From positions 3,901,159 through 3,965,158 of the forward strand of contig NZ_CP088020.1 of assembly GCF_021049245.1 (NCBI RefSeq): a stretch of DNA of 64,000 nucleotides. Direction: 5' to 3'. Shown here piece after piece: positions 25,160 to 35,890 of the stretch. Source of the DNA: Radiobacillus kanasensis. GTDB lineage: Bacteria > Bacillota > Bacilli > Bacillales > Amphibacillaceae. A program made the translations under genes and the position numbers. How positions within the stretch are numbered: the first letter of the stretch is position 1; each line of letters starts with the position of its first letter. The notes under the pieces are model-generated. The model saw nothing but the letters and a program-made list of their open reading frames with translations. It had not been told where the DNA came from and searched no databases.

Positions 25160-26492
25160 TCTCTAAGCCTCCTTTTACCGAATCCTTAAAATTGATTTTT
25201 CTCCAGCCTAAGCTGTCTAGAATAAACCAATCCGGTGTTAACTTAAATACATCTTGTTCCCCCGTTTGTTCCATTTGATACCCTATCGTGATGTCTTGAA
25301 TATTCGAACCAAACTGATTCCTATTATTATTAATGTAAGTTAGTACTTCCATACCAGAGCGTAATTCTGTTGGACCAGGTCCCCCTATCGAATCCTTTAA
25401 TTCTATGAGAGGTCGGTTATATTGATAAACACCTTGTCCATCTGGTGACCCCCTCATGATAACATCAATCGTCGCCAAGTTTTTATGCCTATCAAAGACT
25501 GGGTACTCCATATAGTTAAGTCGATAGGTCACTTTATTTGGATAGGTCTCTAGGGAATCTAATACATATTCATCGACTTCCCCCGTTGTCCAACCATGGT
25601 GTTTATTAACATACAATAAGCTTTGATTAATTAAGTCGGTCTCTTCCATCGGATCTGTTTCTGCATACTTAGGGTCTGTAAAACGCATGTAGTATTCATA
25701 ACGTCTTAATTCCCTAAAGTAATCGGTATATACTTGTTCGGATGGTAAGCCACTTGGATTACTCTCTCGCACAACAGATGGATCATTGAACAATGCATTT
25801 ATTAAATAAGGATTTGGATCTGTTTTTGAGACAGTAAACGTACTTCGTGAGAGCGTAACATTCTCCCTAGGGACGTAGATGTACGGTGATTCATCACTAT
25901 CCAGATGGGCAACATATTCTATTAGTTCTTTATTTTCTCGGAAATCTTTCAGTCTGTCACGAACACCCGTTACATTTTGTATGTTTGCTTTAATCTTATT
26001 ATTGGTCTTTGTATCTACAAATTGAATGACAACATTTCCTTGATTATTATTAGGAAGAATATACATACGGTCGAACTCCCCGGTAAAAGCTCCTAAATTC
26101 TCCGCTTCGTCGACGATAAATAAGTCTTTTATGATTTGAAACGGGAGAGAAACCGGGAATACAACCTCTACTTGGTTTTCTTGGTCTGGAATACTTGAGT
26201 CCTCCATGGTTTCAATTTCAAACAAGGACCATTCGTGCATATATTCATAGAATTGATCTTCTTCCGTTTTACTTTTCAAACCAAAATGTTTACCGTTTAC
26301 TTCCATAATGATTTGACGAGGTTCTATTAGACTTTTCTTCGTTTCTTCTATTCCACCAATCTCTGTCTCAATAAAACGGTCCTCATCCATGACGTCTTTA
26401 CTCGGTTTTTGATTCCAAATCCCAAATGTTAAAATGAGGCTTAGAACAATCAAGCTTGATAAGACAATAGATTTAATCGTTTCTACATTCAT
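25140..26492 (-). CDS. walH: WalK regulator WalH (YycH)
   Basis: The 450-residue protein has one N-terminal membrane helix (about 7-26: KSIVLSSLIVLSLILTFGIW) and a large extracytoplasmic domain of YycH type. With WalI it controls WalK activity in the membrane. Its start overlaps the end of walK by 4 nt. Length is normal for the family. Confidence 0.92.
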   Translation of the reverse strand: MNVETIKSIVLSSLIVLSLILTFGIWNQKPSKDVMDEDRFIETEIGGIEETKKSLIEPRQIIMEVNGKHFGLKSKTEEDQFYEYMHEWSLFEIETMEDSSIPDQENQVEVVFPVSLPFQIIKDLFIVDEAENLGAFTGEFDRMYILPNNNQGNVVIQFVDTKTNNKIKANIQNVTGVRDRLKDFRENKELIEYVAHLDSDESPYIYVPRENVTLSRSTFTVSKTDPNPYLINALFNDPSVVRESNPSGLPSEQVYTDYFRELRRYEYYMRFTDPKYAETDPMEETDLINQSLLYVNKHHGWTTGEVDEYVLDSLETYPNKVTYRLNYMEYPVFDRHKNLATIDVIMRGSPDGQGVYQYNRPLIELKDSIGGPGPTELRSGMEVLTYINNNRNQFGSNIQDITIGYQMEQTGEQDVFKLTPDWFILDSLGWRKINFKDSVKGGLENAVGTN

Positions 26493-28312
26493 GATCTATT
26501 CCCCCGCTTCTTTTGCATCAGCGGAAGGATAAAGGAAATTGTAGTCCCTTTCCCTTCTTTACTTTCTGCCCAAATATGACCATTATGTGCTTCTACCAAT
26601 TCCTTGGCAATTGCTAGACCAAGACCTGTTCCACCCATATTACGAGCACGTGCTTTATCCGCACGATAAAAACGTTCAAATATTTTATCGAGCTTTTCTT
26701 TCGCTATGCCGACACCTTGGTCTGTGATGCTTACGACCACACGTCGTCTTTCCTTTACAATTTTGAAGGTGATCTTCCCACCCTCTGGTGAATATTTAAC
26801 CGCATTGGAAATGATGTTATCAATAACCTGGGTCATTTTATCCTTATCTAGCCACACAAGGACATGATCCCTTGGTAACTGACGCTCAAAAAGGATATCT
26901 TCTGATTTATTCATTTCAAATCGGTCAATAATGTGGTGAAAATACGGAACAAAATCGACCTTTTCCTTGTAAAGAGTATGCCCTTTATTGTCCATTTTGG
27001 AGAGCTGTAAGAGATCATTTACTAAACGAATCATTCGATCTGTTTCGGTTTGCGTTACATTTAAGAATTTTGGCGCAATCTCTTTATCTTCCCATGCCCC
27101 ATCTGTCAAAGCTTCAATATAGCTTCTCATCGTCGTTAACGGAGTACGAAGCTCATGGGATACGTTGGACACAAATTCACGACGTTCTTTTTCTACTTTT
27201 TCCTGTTCCGTTACATCACTAATTACCGTAATGAAACCTGATACGTGTTCATCCTCATCTTGTACAGCGGAAAAGTTTGCCCGAATGAGAAAGAATTGCT
27301 CATCATCACTGAGGTCCACAATTCTTGAACCTGTTATTTCGGTATCTAACACATCCGATATTTCTTCTTCCATATTCAGCACATCGGTCAGAAGCTTACC
27401 TTTCACGTCCTCAAAGCTAGTTCCTAATAAATCTTCTGCTGATTCATTCATCAAGGTAATCAATCCAGATGTGTCTGTGGCAATAACGCCATCGGACATG
27501 TTCGATAAAACAGAGCTTAGCTTACGCCTTTCCCCTTCTGTCGTTAAATGGGCTTGCCTCAGGCGGTCGCTCATATCGTTGAAGGTCGATCCTAGCTGAC
27601 CGATCTCATCATTTCCGTAGACATTAACTTTTTGTGAAAAATCCCCTGTTGCCAAAATACTTGCCTGTGTTCGCATCTCCGATATAGGCTTCGTGATCGT
27701 ACGAGCAACCAGTATTCCTAGAATGGCCGATATGATGACAGCAATAATGGTACCTTGCATGAAGATCTCATTTACCCGTTGTAGCTGATCGTATATACTT
27801 TCTAAACTAGCTACAATATAAATCGCACCCACTACTTCTTCCCCATTGGTAATAGGGACGTTCCGGACCTGAATACGATCAAGCGTCCCTTGTTCTAACA
27901 TTTCTTTTTCGGAAGAAGTCCCAAAAAGAAGGGATTTTGAAATTCTTTCATCTGTAATCCTTTTTCCAAGTAGCTCCGGATCGCTATTCGTTCCGATGAC
28001 CCGGTACTGATTGTCTATGACCTTTAAATCTGTAAACAATTCACTATCATACGTATCAATAATACTCGATACCTCTTGCTGTAGGGTTGGACCTTCTCCA
28101 CCTTCTGCTCGTTCCTTGGAAAAGGCTTGCTCCAGGTACTCTTTTAACCCTTTTACTCGTTCATCCATCGTCTGATCAAAATTTTCTTGTAAACTTTCTT
28201 CTAGGCCCCTCACAAAATACGCACCTATCACCTGTATCGCAAGCAGCAATAACAAGATAAGTACGACTATGAACTTCAGTTGTATCGATTGGAAGAAACC
28301 TACTTTTTTCAT
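26489..28312 (-). CDS. walK: Sensor histidine kinase WalK
   Basis: The 607-residue kinase has two membrane helices (about 12-32 and 185-205) enclosing an extracytoplasmic Cache-like domain, then HAMP (TITKPISEMRTQASILATGD), a PAS domain, and the HisKA box EFVSNVSHELRTPLTTMRSY. ATP-binding boxes are DNIISNAVKYSPEGG, DQGVGIAKEKLDKIFERFY and GGTGLGLAIAKELVEAHNG. It phosphorylates WalR to adjust peptidoglycan hydrolase expression. It lies 6 nt after walR. All catalytic boxes are intact. Confidence 0.97.
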   Translation of the reverse strand: MKKVGFFQSIQLKFIVVLILLLLLAIQVIGAYFVRGLEESLQENFDQTMDERVKGLKEYLEQAFSKERAEGGEGPTLQQEVSSIIDTYDSELFTDLKVIDNQYRVIGTNSDPELLGKRITDERISKSLLFGTSSEKEMLEQGTLDRIQVRNVPITNGEEVVGAIYIVASLESIYDQLQRVNEIFMQGTIIAVIISAILGILVARTITKPISEMRTQASILATGDFSQKVNVYGNDEIGQLGSTFNDMSDRLRQAHLTTEGERRKLSSVLSNMSDGVIATDTSGLITLMNESAEDLLGTSFEDVKGKLLTDVLNMEEEISDVLDTEITGSRIVDLSDDEQFFLIRANFSAVQDEDEHVSGFITVISDVTEQEKVEKERREFVSNVSHELRTPLTTMRSYIEALTDGAWEDKEIAPKFLNVTQTETDRMIRLVNDLLQLSKMDNKGHTLYKEKVDFVPYFHHIIDRFEMNKSEDILFERQLPRDHVLVWLDKDKMTQVIDNIISNAVKYSPEGGKITFKIVKERRRVVVSITDQGVGIAKEKLDKIFERFYRADKARARNMGGTGLGLAIAKELVEAHNGHIWAESKEGKGTTISFILPLMQKKRGNRS

Positions 28313-28318
28313 GAATCA

Positions 28319-29020
28319 TTACTCCTGATCTGGATTTCGCAAATAATATCCTACCCCTCTTCGTGTCACGATCCACATTGGGTTACTAGGATTTTCTTCA
28401 ATTTTTTCTCTTAGTCGGCGTACAGTAACGTCAACGGTACGAACATCGCCGTAATAGTCATAGCCCCATACAGTCTCCAATAAATGTTCACGAGTCATGA
28501 CTTGCCCGATATGTCTCGCTAAATAATGGAGCAGTTCAAATTCACGGTGGGTCAGTTCTACTTGCTGGCCATCTCTCGTTACGGTATAAGCGTCGGGATG
28601 GATCACCAAACTACTGATTTTGATATCCTTCGTTCTAGACGTATCTTCTGGAATTTGTTGTTGTCTACGTAAATTGGCTTTTACTCGTGCAATGACTTCT
28701 CGATTACTGAACGGCTTCGTTACATAATCATCTGCACCAAGCTCTAAGCCTAATACTTTATCAATTTCTGAATCCTTTGCTGTAATCATAATGATTGGCA
28801 TGTTATGAGTTTTTCGCACTTCACGACAAACCTCATTGCCATCTTTATTTGGTAGCATAATATCTAAGAGAAGCAAGTCTGGGTTTTCGGATAAGGTTAA
28901 TTCGATTGCCTCGTCTCCGTCATACGCACAGATTACTTCATAGCCTTCTTTTTCTAAGTTGAATTTCAATATATCTGCAATTGGTTTTTCATCGTCTACA
29001 ACCAAAATCTTTTGAGCCAT
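28319..29020 (-). CDS. walR: Response regulator WalR (OmpR family)
   Basis: With ATG 29020 (GGAG 8-9 nt upstream) the protein has 233 residues and starts [21 protein letters not shown] longer frame from 29110 has no ribosome-binding site. The receiver domain has the phospho-Asp in [13 protein letters not shown] and the switch Lys in ADDYVTKPF. The C-terminal winged helix ends [20 protein letters not shown]. It is the essential regulator of cell-wall metabolism and first gene of the walRKHIJ-htrC operon. Confidence 0.97.
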   Translation of the reverse strand: MAQKILVVDDEKPIADILKFNLEKEGYEVICAYDGDEAIELTLSENPDLLLLDIMLPNKDGNEVCREVRKTHNMPIIMITAKDSEIDKVLGLELGADDYVTKPFSNREVIARVKANLRRQQQIPEDTSRTKDIKISSLVIHPDAYTVTRDGQQVELTHREFELLHYLARHIGQVMTREHLLETVWGYDYYGDVRTVDVTVRRLREKIEENPSNPMWIVTRRGVGYYLRNPDQE

Positions 29021-29124
29021 ATACTCACTCCTGTTCCTACTTAAACTCCTCTTTATTTTAACGTACTTTAACGAAAAAGTCTTTCGATAGTCCATATATT
29101 TACAGTACATTGGAATAACAGGAA

Positions 29125-29822
29125 AGAGGCTTGAACAAAACTATCCCACTCTTAAGACGAACGATTACAGAATAAGAAGCTTAGAATGTTAATTTAAATG
29201 ATTGGATTTTCATTCATAATTGATATAAATTGCGATGTAAAAAAGTTAAACAAAAAACCATCGGTTTAATAACTGCTCGATATACACGCGATGTTGATTT
29301 CCGCTACGGGCAGTCGCTTTCCGTGGACACGGCCTCAGCCTCCTCGCTCGCAAAGATCGCTCACTGTGGGGTCTTCACCTCGTGCTGTTCCCACAGGAGT
29401 CGACTAGCCCTCCGCTCCAATCAACATGCCGTAAGTAGCTGACAAAGAAAGTTCCGAACGGATAAAATAATTTTTAAGTAATTAGTAAGTGAAAACTTAT
29501 TAAGATAGCAACCCAACCCATAGTTATCAGACTAATAATTTTTGAATAGGGTTTCCTATTATGTAGAGGATTTAATTATCTGCTTCCGGCTACAAATTTT
29601 ACTAAATTATAAAATAGTAACTTACGAAGGCAGAAAGCGGAGTATTCTGCCGGAGCGCTGGCATATAGCTTCACCCACTGTGTCGCAATTTATATTTTTA
29701 TTAGCAACAAAGTTAACAAGAACACCCTAAAAGAAAAATCCGAACTGATTCGAATTCTAATGATAGATTTCGAACCATAGTTCGGATTTTATTAGGATTA
29801 TAACTCTTTTGTCCCAGCCTCT
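29125..29822 (+). repeat. MITE-like dispersed element with inverted ends
   Basis: The 700-bp non-coding element starts AGAGGCTTGAACAAAA (29125) and ends TTTTGTCCCAGCCTCT (29807-29822), which are inverted copies with few differences. Inside are a GC-rich core (29300-29430; GCTTTCCGTGGACACGGCC) and a right-arm palindrome around AATCCGAAC...GTTCGGATT. The left and right arms recur at 52.06-52.40 kb in the opposite orientation. Short open frames inside have no protein features. The core resembles sequences I know to be repeated in many Bacillaceae genomes. Confidence 0.7.
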
Positions 29823-29834
29823 TATGCAACTGGA

Positions 29835-31334
29835 TTAAAACTGACCAGATGGGTTAACTAGTGCGCCGTTTTTATATAGTTCAAAATGTAAGTGAACACC
29901 AGTGGAGTTTCCGGTAGAACCCATTACTCCAATTTTCGTTCCTTGTGTCACGGTTTGTCCGGAACTGACACTAATTGATGAAAGGTGCGCATATACAGTT
30001 CGGTAACCGTTGTTGTGGTCGATAATAATTTTATTTCCATATCCACCATCGTCCCAACCAGCAGAAACGACTGTTCCGTTATCGGCTGCTAAAATGCTAC
30101 GGTTGCCAACACCTGAGATATCTATTCCTTTATGATAAGAGCCCCATCGTGAGCCTTGCCCACTTGTGATAAATCCACCGACGGCTGGCCATTGAAGATT
30201 GCCTGTTCCTCTAGATGGTACTACCTTCGTTCCTTTTATGATAACTTCCTTGACAGGTTCCTTCGTTACTTGTTCATCTAATACTTTTTGCGAAGCAACG
30301 TTTCCGTTTACTTTCTCTACTAAGTAATGAACACGTTTTGATCCATTCTGTCCTTCTTGTTTAACCTTTGTTTGTCCTTTATAAAGCTCATCAGACTCAA
30401 TGACTTCTTTTTCATAAGCAATCTCTTCGTCCACAAGCTTTTCTTCTTTTACTACAACATCTAGGAATGGTTCGTAATCTGTTACGTTAAGTTTTTGATC
30501 GATTTGTAAAAGGGTTTCTTCGGTTATTTTCGGATTTAATTCTAGTAGTTTTTCTGTATCTAGGTTGTACTTGGCTGCAATTGCACCTAGAACTTCGCCT
30601 TCTTTTACTTTATGAACTTTTTCCGTTAACGTCCCTTTTTGAAGGAGCTTTAAGCCCTGTTCTACCGTTAAAATATCTTTTTCGTTCGATTTTTGTTGAG
30701 AAATCGCAACCTCTTCTGAAAAAACTACGTTTGTAATCATAGATTCTCCTACAGAAAGTTCTTTCTTCGCTGTCGGAGCTGCCTGTTTAGAATCCGGAGC
30801 TACTTCTTTTGCGCTGAGAACCGCAGATTGTTCCAATTGCTTTAATACTTCCGGCTTTACGTACTTTTCTTTCAGCTCGGTTAACGCAAGATTTGCTTCC
30901 TCTTCCGATTTAAAGAATCCGACTACTTTATCCCCGATTTTTAACTCGTAAGCATTTACCTTAATAGAAAGCTCGTCACCTAGTGCGTTTATCACGTCAC
31001 TGTTCTCTGATTGATGATTAAATACTTTTTCAGGAATATAGGAAATATTTTCACCAATGGTATAAGCGTAATCTTTATTTTTCTTTTCTTGTTCATTTAG
31101 ACGTTTTTCTACATATGTTTCAATGACTTCTTTACTATCTACAGTACCAAGGTGATCTCCATTCACGTACACGTGATAGACAGTAGACAAGTCACTGTTC
31201 TCTTCTGCATAAGCGACCTGGAAGGTTAAGCTTAACCCGATGCAAGTCGTAATAGCTGTTTTCTTTATTATGCTATAGGCTGGTTGCTTCCTATTAATGT
31301 GCTTTATCTTTTGGTCATACTTGTCGTTCCACAT
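29835..31334 (-). CDS. Secreted M23 peptidoglycan endopeptidase with LysM and G5 domains
   Basis: ATG 31334 is chosen because AGGAGG lies 9 nt upstream. A longer frame to 31385 lacks one. The roughly 499-residue protein has a late signal segment (TAITTCIGLSLTFQVAYAEE). A LysM repeat (HKVKEGEVLGAIAAKYNLDT), a G5-like domain and a C-terminal lysostaphin-type peptidase follow. Zinc-site motifs are YHKGIDISG and GVHLHFELYKNG. It cuts cross-bridges in the wall, and WalR regulates many such enzymes in Bacillus. Its position next to walR is suggestive. The dispersed element lies between them. Confidence 0.93.
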   Translation of the reverse strand: MWNDKYDQKIKHINRKQPAYSIIKKTAITTCIGLSLTFQVAYAEENSDLSTVYHVYVNGDHLGTVDSKEVIETYVEKRLNEQEKKNKDYAYTIGENISYIPEKVFNHQSENSDVINALGDELSIKVNAYELKIGDKVVGFFKSEEEANLALTELKEKYVKPEVLKQLEQSAVLSAKEVAPDSKQAAPTAKKELSVGESMITNVVFSEEVAISQQKSNEKDILTVEQGLKLLQKGTLTEKVHKVKEGEVLGAIAAKYNLDTEKLLELNPKITEETLLQIDQKLNVTDYEPFLDVVVKEEKLVDEEIAYEKEVIESDELYKGQTKVKQEGQNGSKRVHYLVEKVNGNVASQKVLDEQVTKEPVKEVIIKGTKVVPSRGTGNLQWPAVGGFITSGQGSRWGSYHKGIDISGVGNRSILAADNGTVVSAGWDDGGYGNKIIIDHNNGYRTVYAHLSSISVSSGQTVTQGTKIGVMGSTGNSTGVHLHFELYKNGALVNPSGQF

Positions 31335-31659
31335 GGAAAAAATCCTCCTATAAAACCCTACTAGTTTACTCTTCAAAACTAGCATCCTTTTTTCTACTTA
31401 CCTAATCTACCATAGGAAATAGGCAGAATGAAATAGTTTTCAAGCTATTGTAATAGAACTGTATAATAACTTCCATTTATCGCCTATTCGGCATTGTAAA
31501 AGAGAAAAAAAGGTGAAAAATGTTACTAATTGGTAGGTTTTGGAGGGGGAAACATTTCATTTTTGTTACAAGATTAGAGGTGAATTGGGTGGATTTTCCT
31601 ATAATTTACTAGTATTCCTAGTCCGAATGAACCAAAATACTGTATTAAAAGCTTAAGAA

Positions 31660-31790
31660 ACGTAGACTAAGTTGATTTTCGCTGTATGGACCCGCTTTCC
31701 GCGGGCACGGCTCGGCCATACTACTACTGTGAAACTTTCTTGTTGCTTTGCTCCCCTTCAACCTTTACTAGATTCCGCCGGACAAGTGAT
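31660..31790. repeat. Fragment of the dispersed GC-rich element core
   Basis: ACCCGCTTTCCGCGGGCACG (31688-31707) matches the GC-rich core of the 29-kb element (GCTTTCCGTGGACACGG). Only a fragment remains. The rest of the 31335-31849 gap is AT-rich and holds the leader of the peptidase gene. I see no gene in it. Confidence 0.5.
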
Positions 31791-31849
31791 ATCTATACGT
31801 AATGAGATATGTGTAAGTAGTTCCCTTTTGGTGGAGAAATAATGAAAAG

Positions 31850-32281
31850 TTAGTGAAGTAATTGTCTTAACTTTTCAGCATGCCTACGATTACTATCAAT
31901 AACTTCCTCGACGATTCTTTTACTTTCTAGATCTAAATCTCCCTTAACAACCTCCTCTGAGTAATGAACACCATAATTTTCTAGCCCTTTTAAAGCATCG
32001 TCCATAATATCCCTCGTATTTTCAGATAGCATCAAATTATGCATAAAGCTGTGTATTCTTCCAGATACGCCTTCACTGTCAGCAGGAACGCCCTCTAAAT
32101 TTTGGATTCGTTCTGCAAGTTTTTGAGCACTCTGTTTAGCCTCCTGTTGCATAGATTGAAACTCCCGCTTTAATTCAATACTTTCTAGCTTTTGAATATG
32201 GTGTTCTAGCGCACGTATCCCCAAATATGTACCTCTTAACAAAGTATTTAGTTCCTCAATCACAATTTCTTCATTCTTCAT
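31850..32281 (-). CDS. Four-helix (ferritin-like, DUF2383-type) protein
   Basis: The 143-residue, highly charged and fully helical protein resembles the DUF2383/PA2169 four-helix-bundle group: an early NTLLRGTYLGIRALEHHIQ and a late VIDSNRRHAEKLRQLL. No clear di-iron ExxH pair set can be assigned. ATG 32281 is used because AAAGGA is 10 nt upstream. The GTG at 32290 is too close. It stands alone between purA and the peptidase gene. Function unknown. Confidence 0.65.
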   Translation of the reverse strand: MKNEEIVIEELNTLLRGTYLGIRALEHHIQKLESIELKREFQSMQQEAKQSAQKLAERIQNLEGVPADSEGVSGRIHSFMHNLMLSENTRDIMDDALKGLENYGVHYSEEVVKGDLDLESKRIVEEVIDSNRRHAEKLRQLLH

Positions 32282-32368
32282 ACTACTCACATCCTTTATT
32301 TCTTATTATCATTATTTTAGTTACTATTTATTCATCTCAAGCAGTTTAGTTGAACAAGATAATCTAAA

Positions 32369-32416
32369 TAACCCGCAAAACACATGGATACGTTTGCTCC
32401 TAGCGCTTTGCGGGTT
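32369..32416 (-). terminator. Hairpin downstream of purA
   Basis: AACCCGCAAA and TTTGCGGGTT form a 10-bp stem with a long loop, about 80 nt after the purA stop. The tail is AT-rich but has no pure T-run. Confidence 0.55.
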
Positions 32417-32496
32417 AAATCGAGTGTTAAAGATGATACTTAAACACATTCTATTTGTTATGTGATTTGAAATTTCGTACTTGGCCTTCTTTTTGT

Positions 32497-33822
<1,326 letters not shown>

Positions 33823-33965
33823 TTACTCACAATATGCTAAGTTTACCAATCAGAAAATCGAATGTCAATTGAAATTCACGAACATTATCTAGATGATACA
33901 TAAAATTTGTTCGTCTATTTTGGAGAGTGCCAGGCACCACCCGAAATAGCTCGAAATTTGTCGTA

Positions 33966-34002
33966 AAAAAAAAGAAACACTACATTTTTCATAGTGTTTC
34001 TT
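33966..34002 (-). terminator. Terminator after dnaB
   Basis: AAGAAACACTATG and its complement form a stem followed by a run of T on the reverse strand, 12 nt after the dnaB stop. Confidence 0.92.
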
Positions 34003-34014
34003 ATCTCACTTCTA

Positions 34015-35388
34015 TTATGCGCCTGCCCCGACTGGTGGGATATCACTTTCTTGATATCGATGGTCGAGATCGACGAATTTATTATATTCCTTCACGAAGG
34101 CCAGCTCTACGGTACCGACTGGACCGTTACGTTGCTTTGCTAGAATGATTTCTATAATGTTTTGTTTCTCAGACTCTTTATCGTAGTAATCATCACGGTA
34201 TAGGAATCCAACGATATCGGCGTCTTGCTCAATACTTCCCGATTCACGTAAGTCGGACATCATTGGACGCTTATCCTGTCTTTGTTCTACTCCACGGGAA
34301 AGCTGAGACAAGGCAATCAGCGGTACATTTAGTTCCCTAGCTAATGCTTTTAAGGATCTCGAAATTTCCGATACCTCTTGTTGTCTGTTTTCTTTGGAAT
34401 TGACACTACCTTGAATCAGTTGAAGGTAATCAATCAGGATCATTCCAAGTCCGCCTTCTTGCTTTAACCTTCTACATTTGGAGCGAATTTCACTTACCCG
34501 AATACCCGGAGTATCATCTATATAAATACCGGCATTGGATAGACTTCCCATCGCCATCGTCAACTTGCTCCAGTCCTCTGCCTCAAGACTACCTGTACGA
34601 AGTCGCTGTGCATCAATATTTCCTTCCGCACAAAGCATACGGGAAACAAGTTGCTCTGCACCCATCTCCAAACTAAAGATAGCGACATTCTCTTGCGCAT
34701 GGATGGCGACGTTTTGAGCAATATTCAACGCAAAAGCGGTCTTCCCGACAGATGGACGTGCCGCAATGATAATCAAATCATTTCGTTGGAAACCTGAGGT
34801 TATTTTATCCAGGTCTCGATAGCCTGTCGGAACACCCGTTACGGATGCGTTATGATGATGAAGCTTTTCAATATCATCATAAACGTCGATTAGAACATCT
34901 TTAATATTTTTAAAAGCTCCTGAATTTTTTCGCTGAGAGACTTCTAGTATGTTTTTCTCCGCTTCATTCACTACATCGTCGACTTCGTCTTCTTTATCAA
35001 AGCTGTCTGTCACGATATCCGTTGCGGTTCGTATCAATCTGCGCAGTAACGCCTTTTCGTCTACAATTCTACTATAGTATTCGATGTTCGCTGCAGTTGG
35101 CACCGAGTTTGCTAGATCACTAAGATAAGAGACTCCACCTACTTCGTCCAACAGCTTAGCGTTCGCTAAAGCCGTTGTAACGGTAACGATATCAATCGGT
35201 TCGCCTTTATCCGATAAACTAACCATTACGCTAAAAATTCGTTGGTGACTAGCTCGATAAAAATCATCTGGAGTTAGAATTTCAGACGCTCTTGAAAGGG
35301 CCTCTGGTTCAAGAAATATCGCACCGAGCACCGCTTGTTCTGCTTCTATATTATGGGGTGGTCTACGATCATTCCACTCTTCACTCAT
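34015..35388 (-). CDS. dnaB: Replicative DNA helicase (DnaB family, DnaC in B. subtilis)
   Basis: The 457-residue hexameric helicase unwinds DNA at the fork. The N-terminal domain starts with RRPPHNIEAEQAVLGAIFLE. The RecA-like domain has Walker A IIAARPSVGKTAFALNIA and Walker B MILIDYLQLI, with LSQLSRGVEQR and DLRESGSIEQDADIV further on. Length and motifs are normal. It follows rplI after 55 nt in the yybS-gdpP-rplI-dnaB unit, which is the usual Bacillus order. Confidence 0.98.
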   Translation of the reverse strand: MSEEWNDRRPPHNIEAEQAVLGAIFLEPEALSRASEILTPDDFYRASHQRIFSVMVSLSDKGEPIDIVTVTTALANAKLLDEVGGVSYLSDLANSVPTAANIEYYSRIVDEKALLRRLIRTATDIVTDSFDKEDEVDDVVNEAEKNILEVSQRKNSGAFKNIKDVLIDVYDDIEKLHHHNASVTGVPTGYRDLDKITSGFQRNDLIIIAARPSVGKTAFALNIAQNVAIHAQENVAIFSLEMGAEQLVSRMLCAEGNIDAQRLRTGSLEAEDWSKLTMAMGSLSNAGIYIDDTPGIRVSEIRSKCRRLKQEGGLGMILIDYLQLIQGSVNSKENRQQEVSEISRSLKALARELNVPLIALSQLSRGVEQRQDKRPMMSDLRESGSIEQDADIVGFLYRDDYYDKESEKQNIIEIILAKQRNGPVGTVELAFVKEYNKFVDLDHRYQESDIPPVGAGA

Positions 35389-35443
35389 TGTGCGTTTCCT
35401 CCTTCAACTCTAATGAATCTTCGTAGGTGAAGCCCATTCTTTC

Positions 35444-35890
35444 TTATTCTTCCGTCACGTGTACTTTAATCGTACCCGTTACTTCTGGATGTAATTTAAC
35501 TGGTACATTCGTATAGCCTAATGCTCGGATTGGATTATCTAATTCGATTTTACGTTTATCCAATTTAATCTTATGCGACTTTTTCAATTCATCCGCGATT
35601 TGTTTGCTCGTAATCGAACCGAATAAACGGCCGCCTTCTCCGGATTTTGCTTTCAATTCAACCGATAAATTCTCAATCGTTGCTTTTAATTTCTTCGCAT
35701 CTTCTACTTCTTCTTGAGCAAGTTGTTTTTCTTTATTTTTTTGTGCTTGTAGTGCTTTCATATTTCCGCCTGTTGCTTCTAGAGCAAGGTTGTTTTTCAA
35801 CAAATAATTTCTTGCATACCCGTCGGATACGTTTTTGACGTCTCCTTTTTTCCCTTTACCTTTTACATCCTCTAGAAAAATTACTTTCAT
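35444..35890 (-). CDS. rplI: 50S ribosomal protein L9
   Basis: The 148-residue protein has the L9 N-terminal domain ([20 protein letters not shown], then [16 protein letters not shown]), the long connecting helix and the C-terminal domain with [14 protein letters not shown]. It binds 23S rRNA near the L1 stalk. Its ATG overlaps the gdpP stop by 4 nt, so translation is coupled. Confidence 0.98.
   Translation of the reverse strand: MKVIFLEDVKGKGKKGDVKNVSDGYARNYLLKNNLALEATGGNMKALQAQKNKEKQLAQEEVEDAKKLKATIENLSVELKAKSGEGGRLFGSITSKQIADELKKSHKIKLDKRKIELDNPIRALGYTNVPVKLHPEVTGTIKVHVTEE

Noticed and set aside
29230..29442. Open frame of 70 codons in the GC-rich core of the 29-kb element
   Set aside because: The sequence is a non-coding repeat core, and fragments at other sites do not keep the frame.
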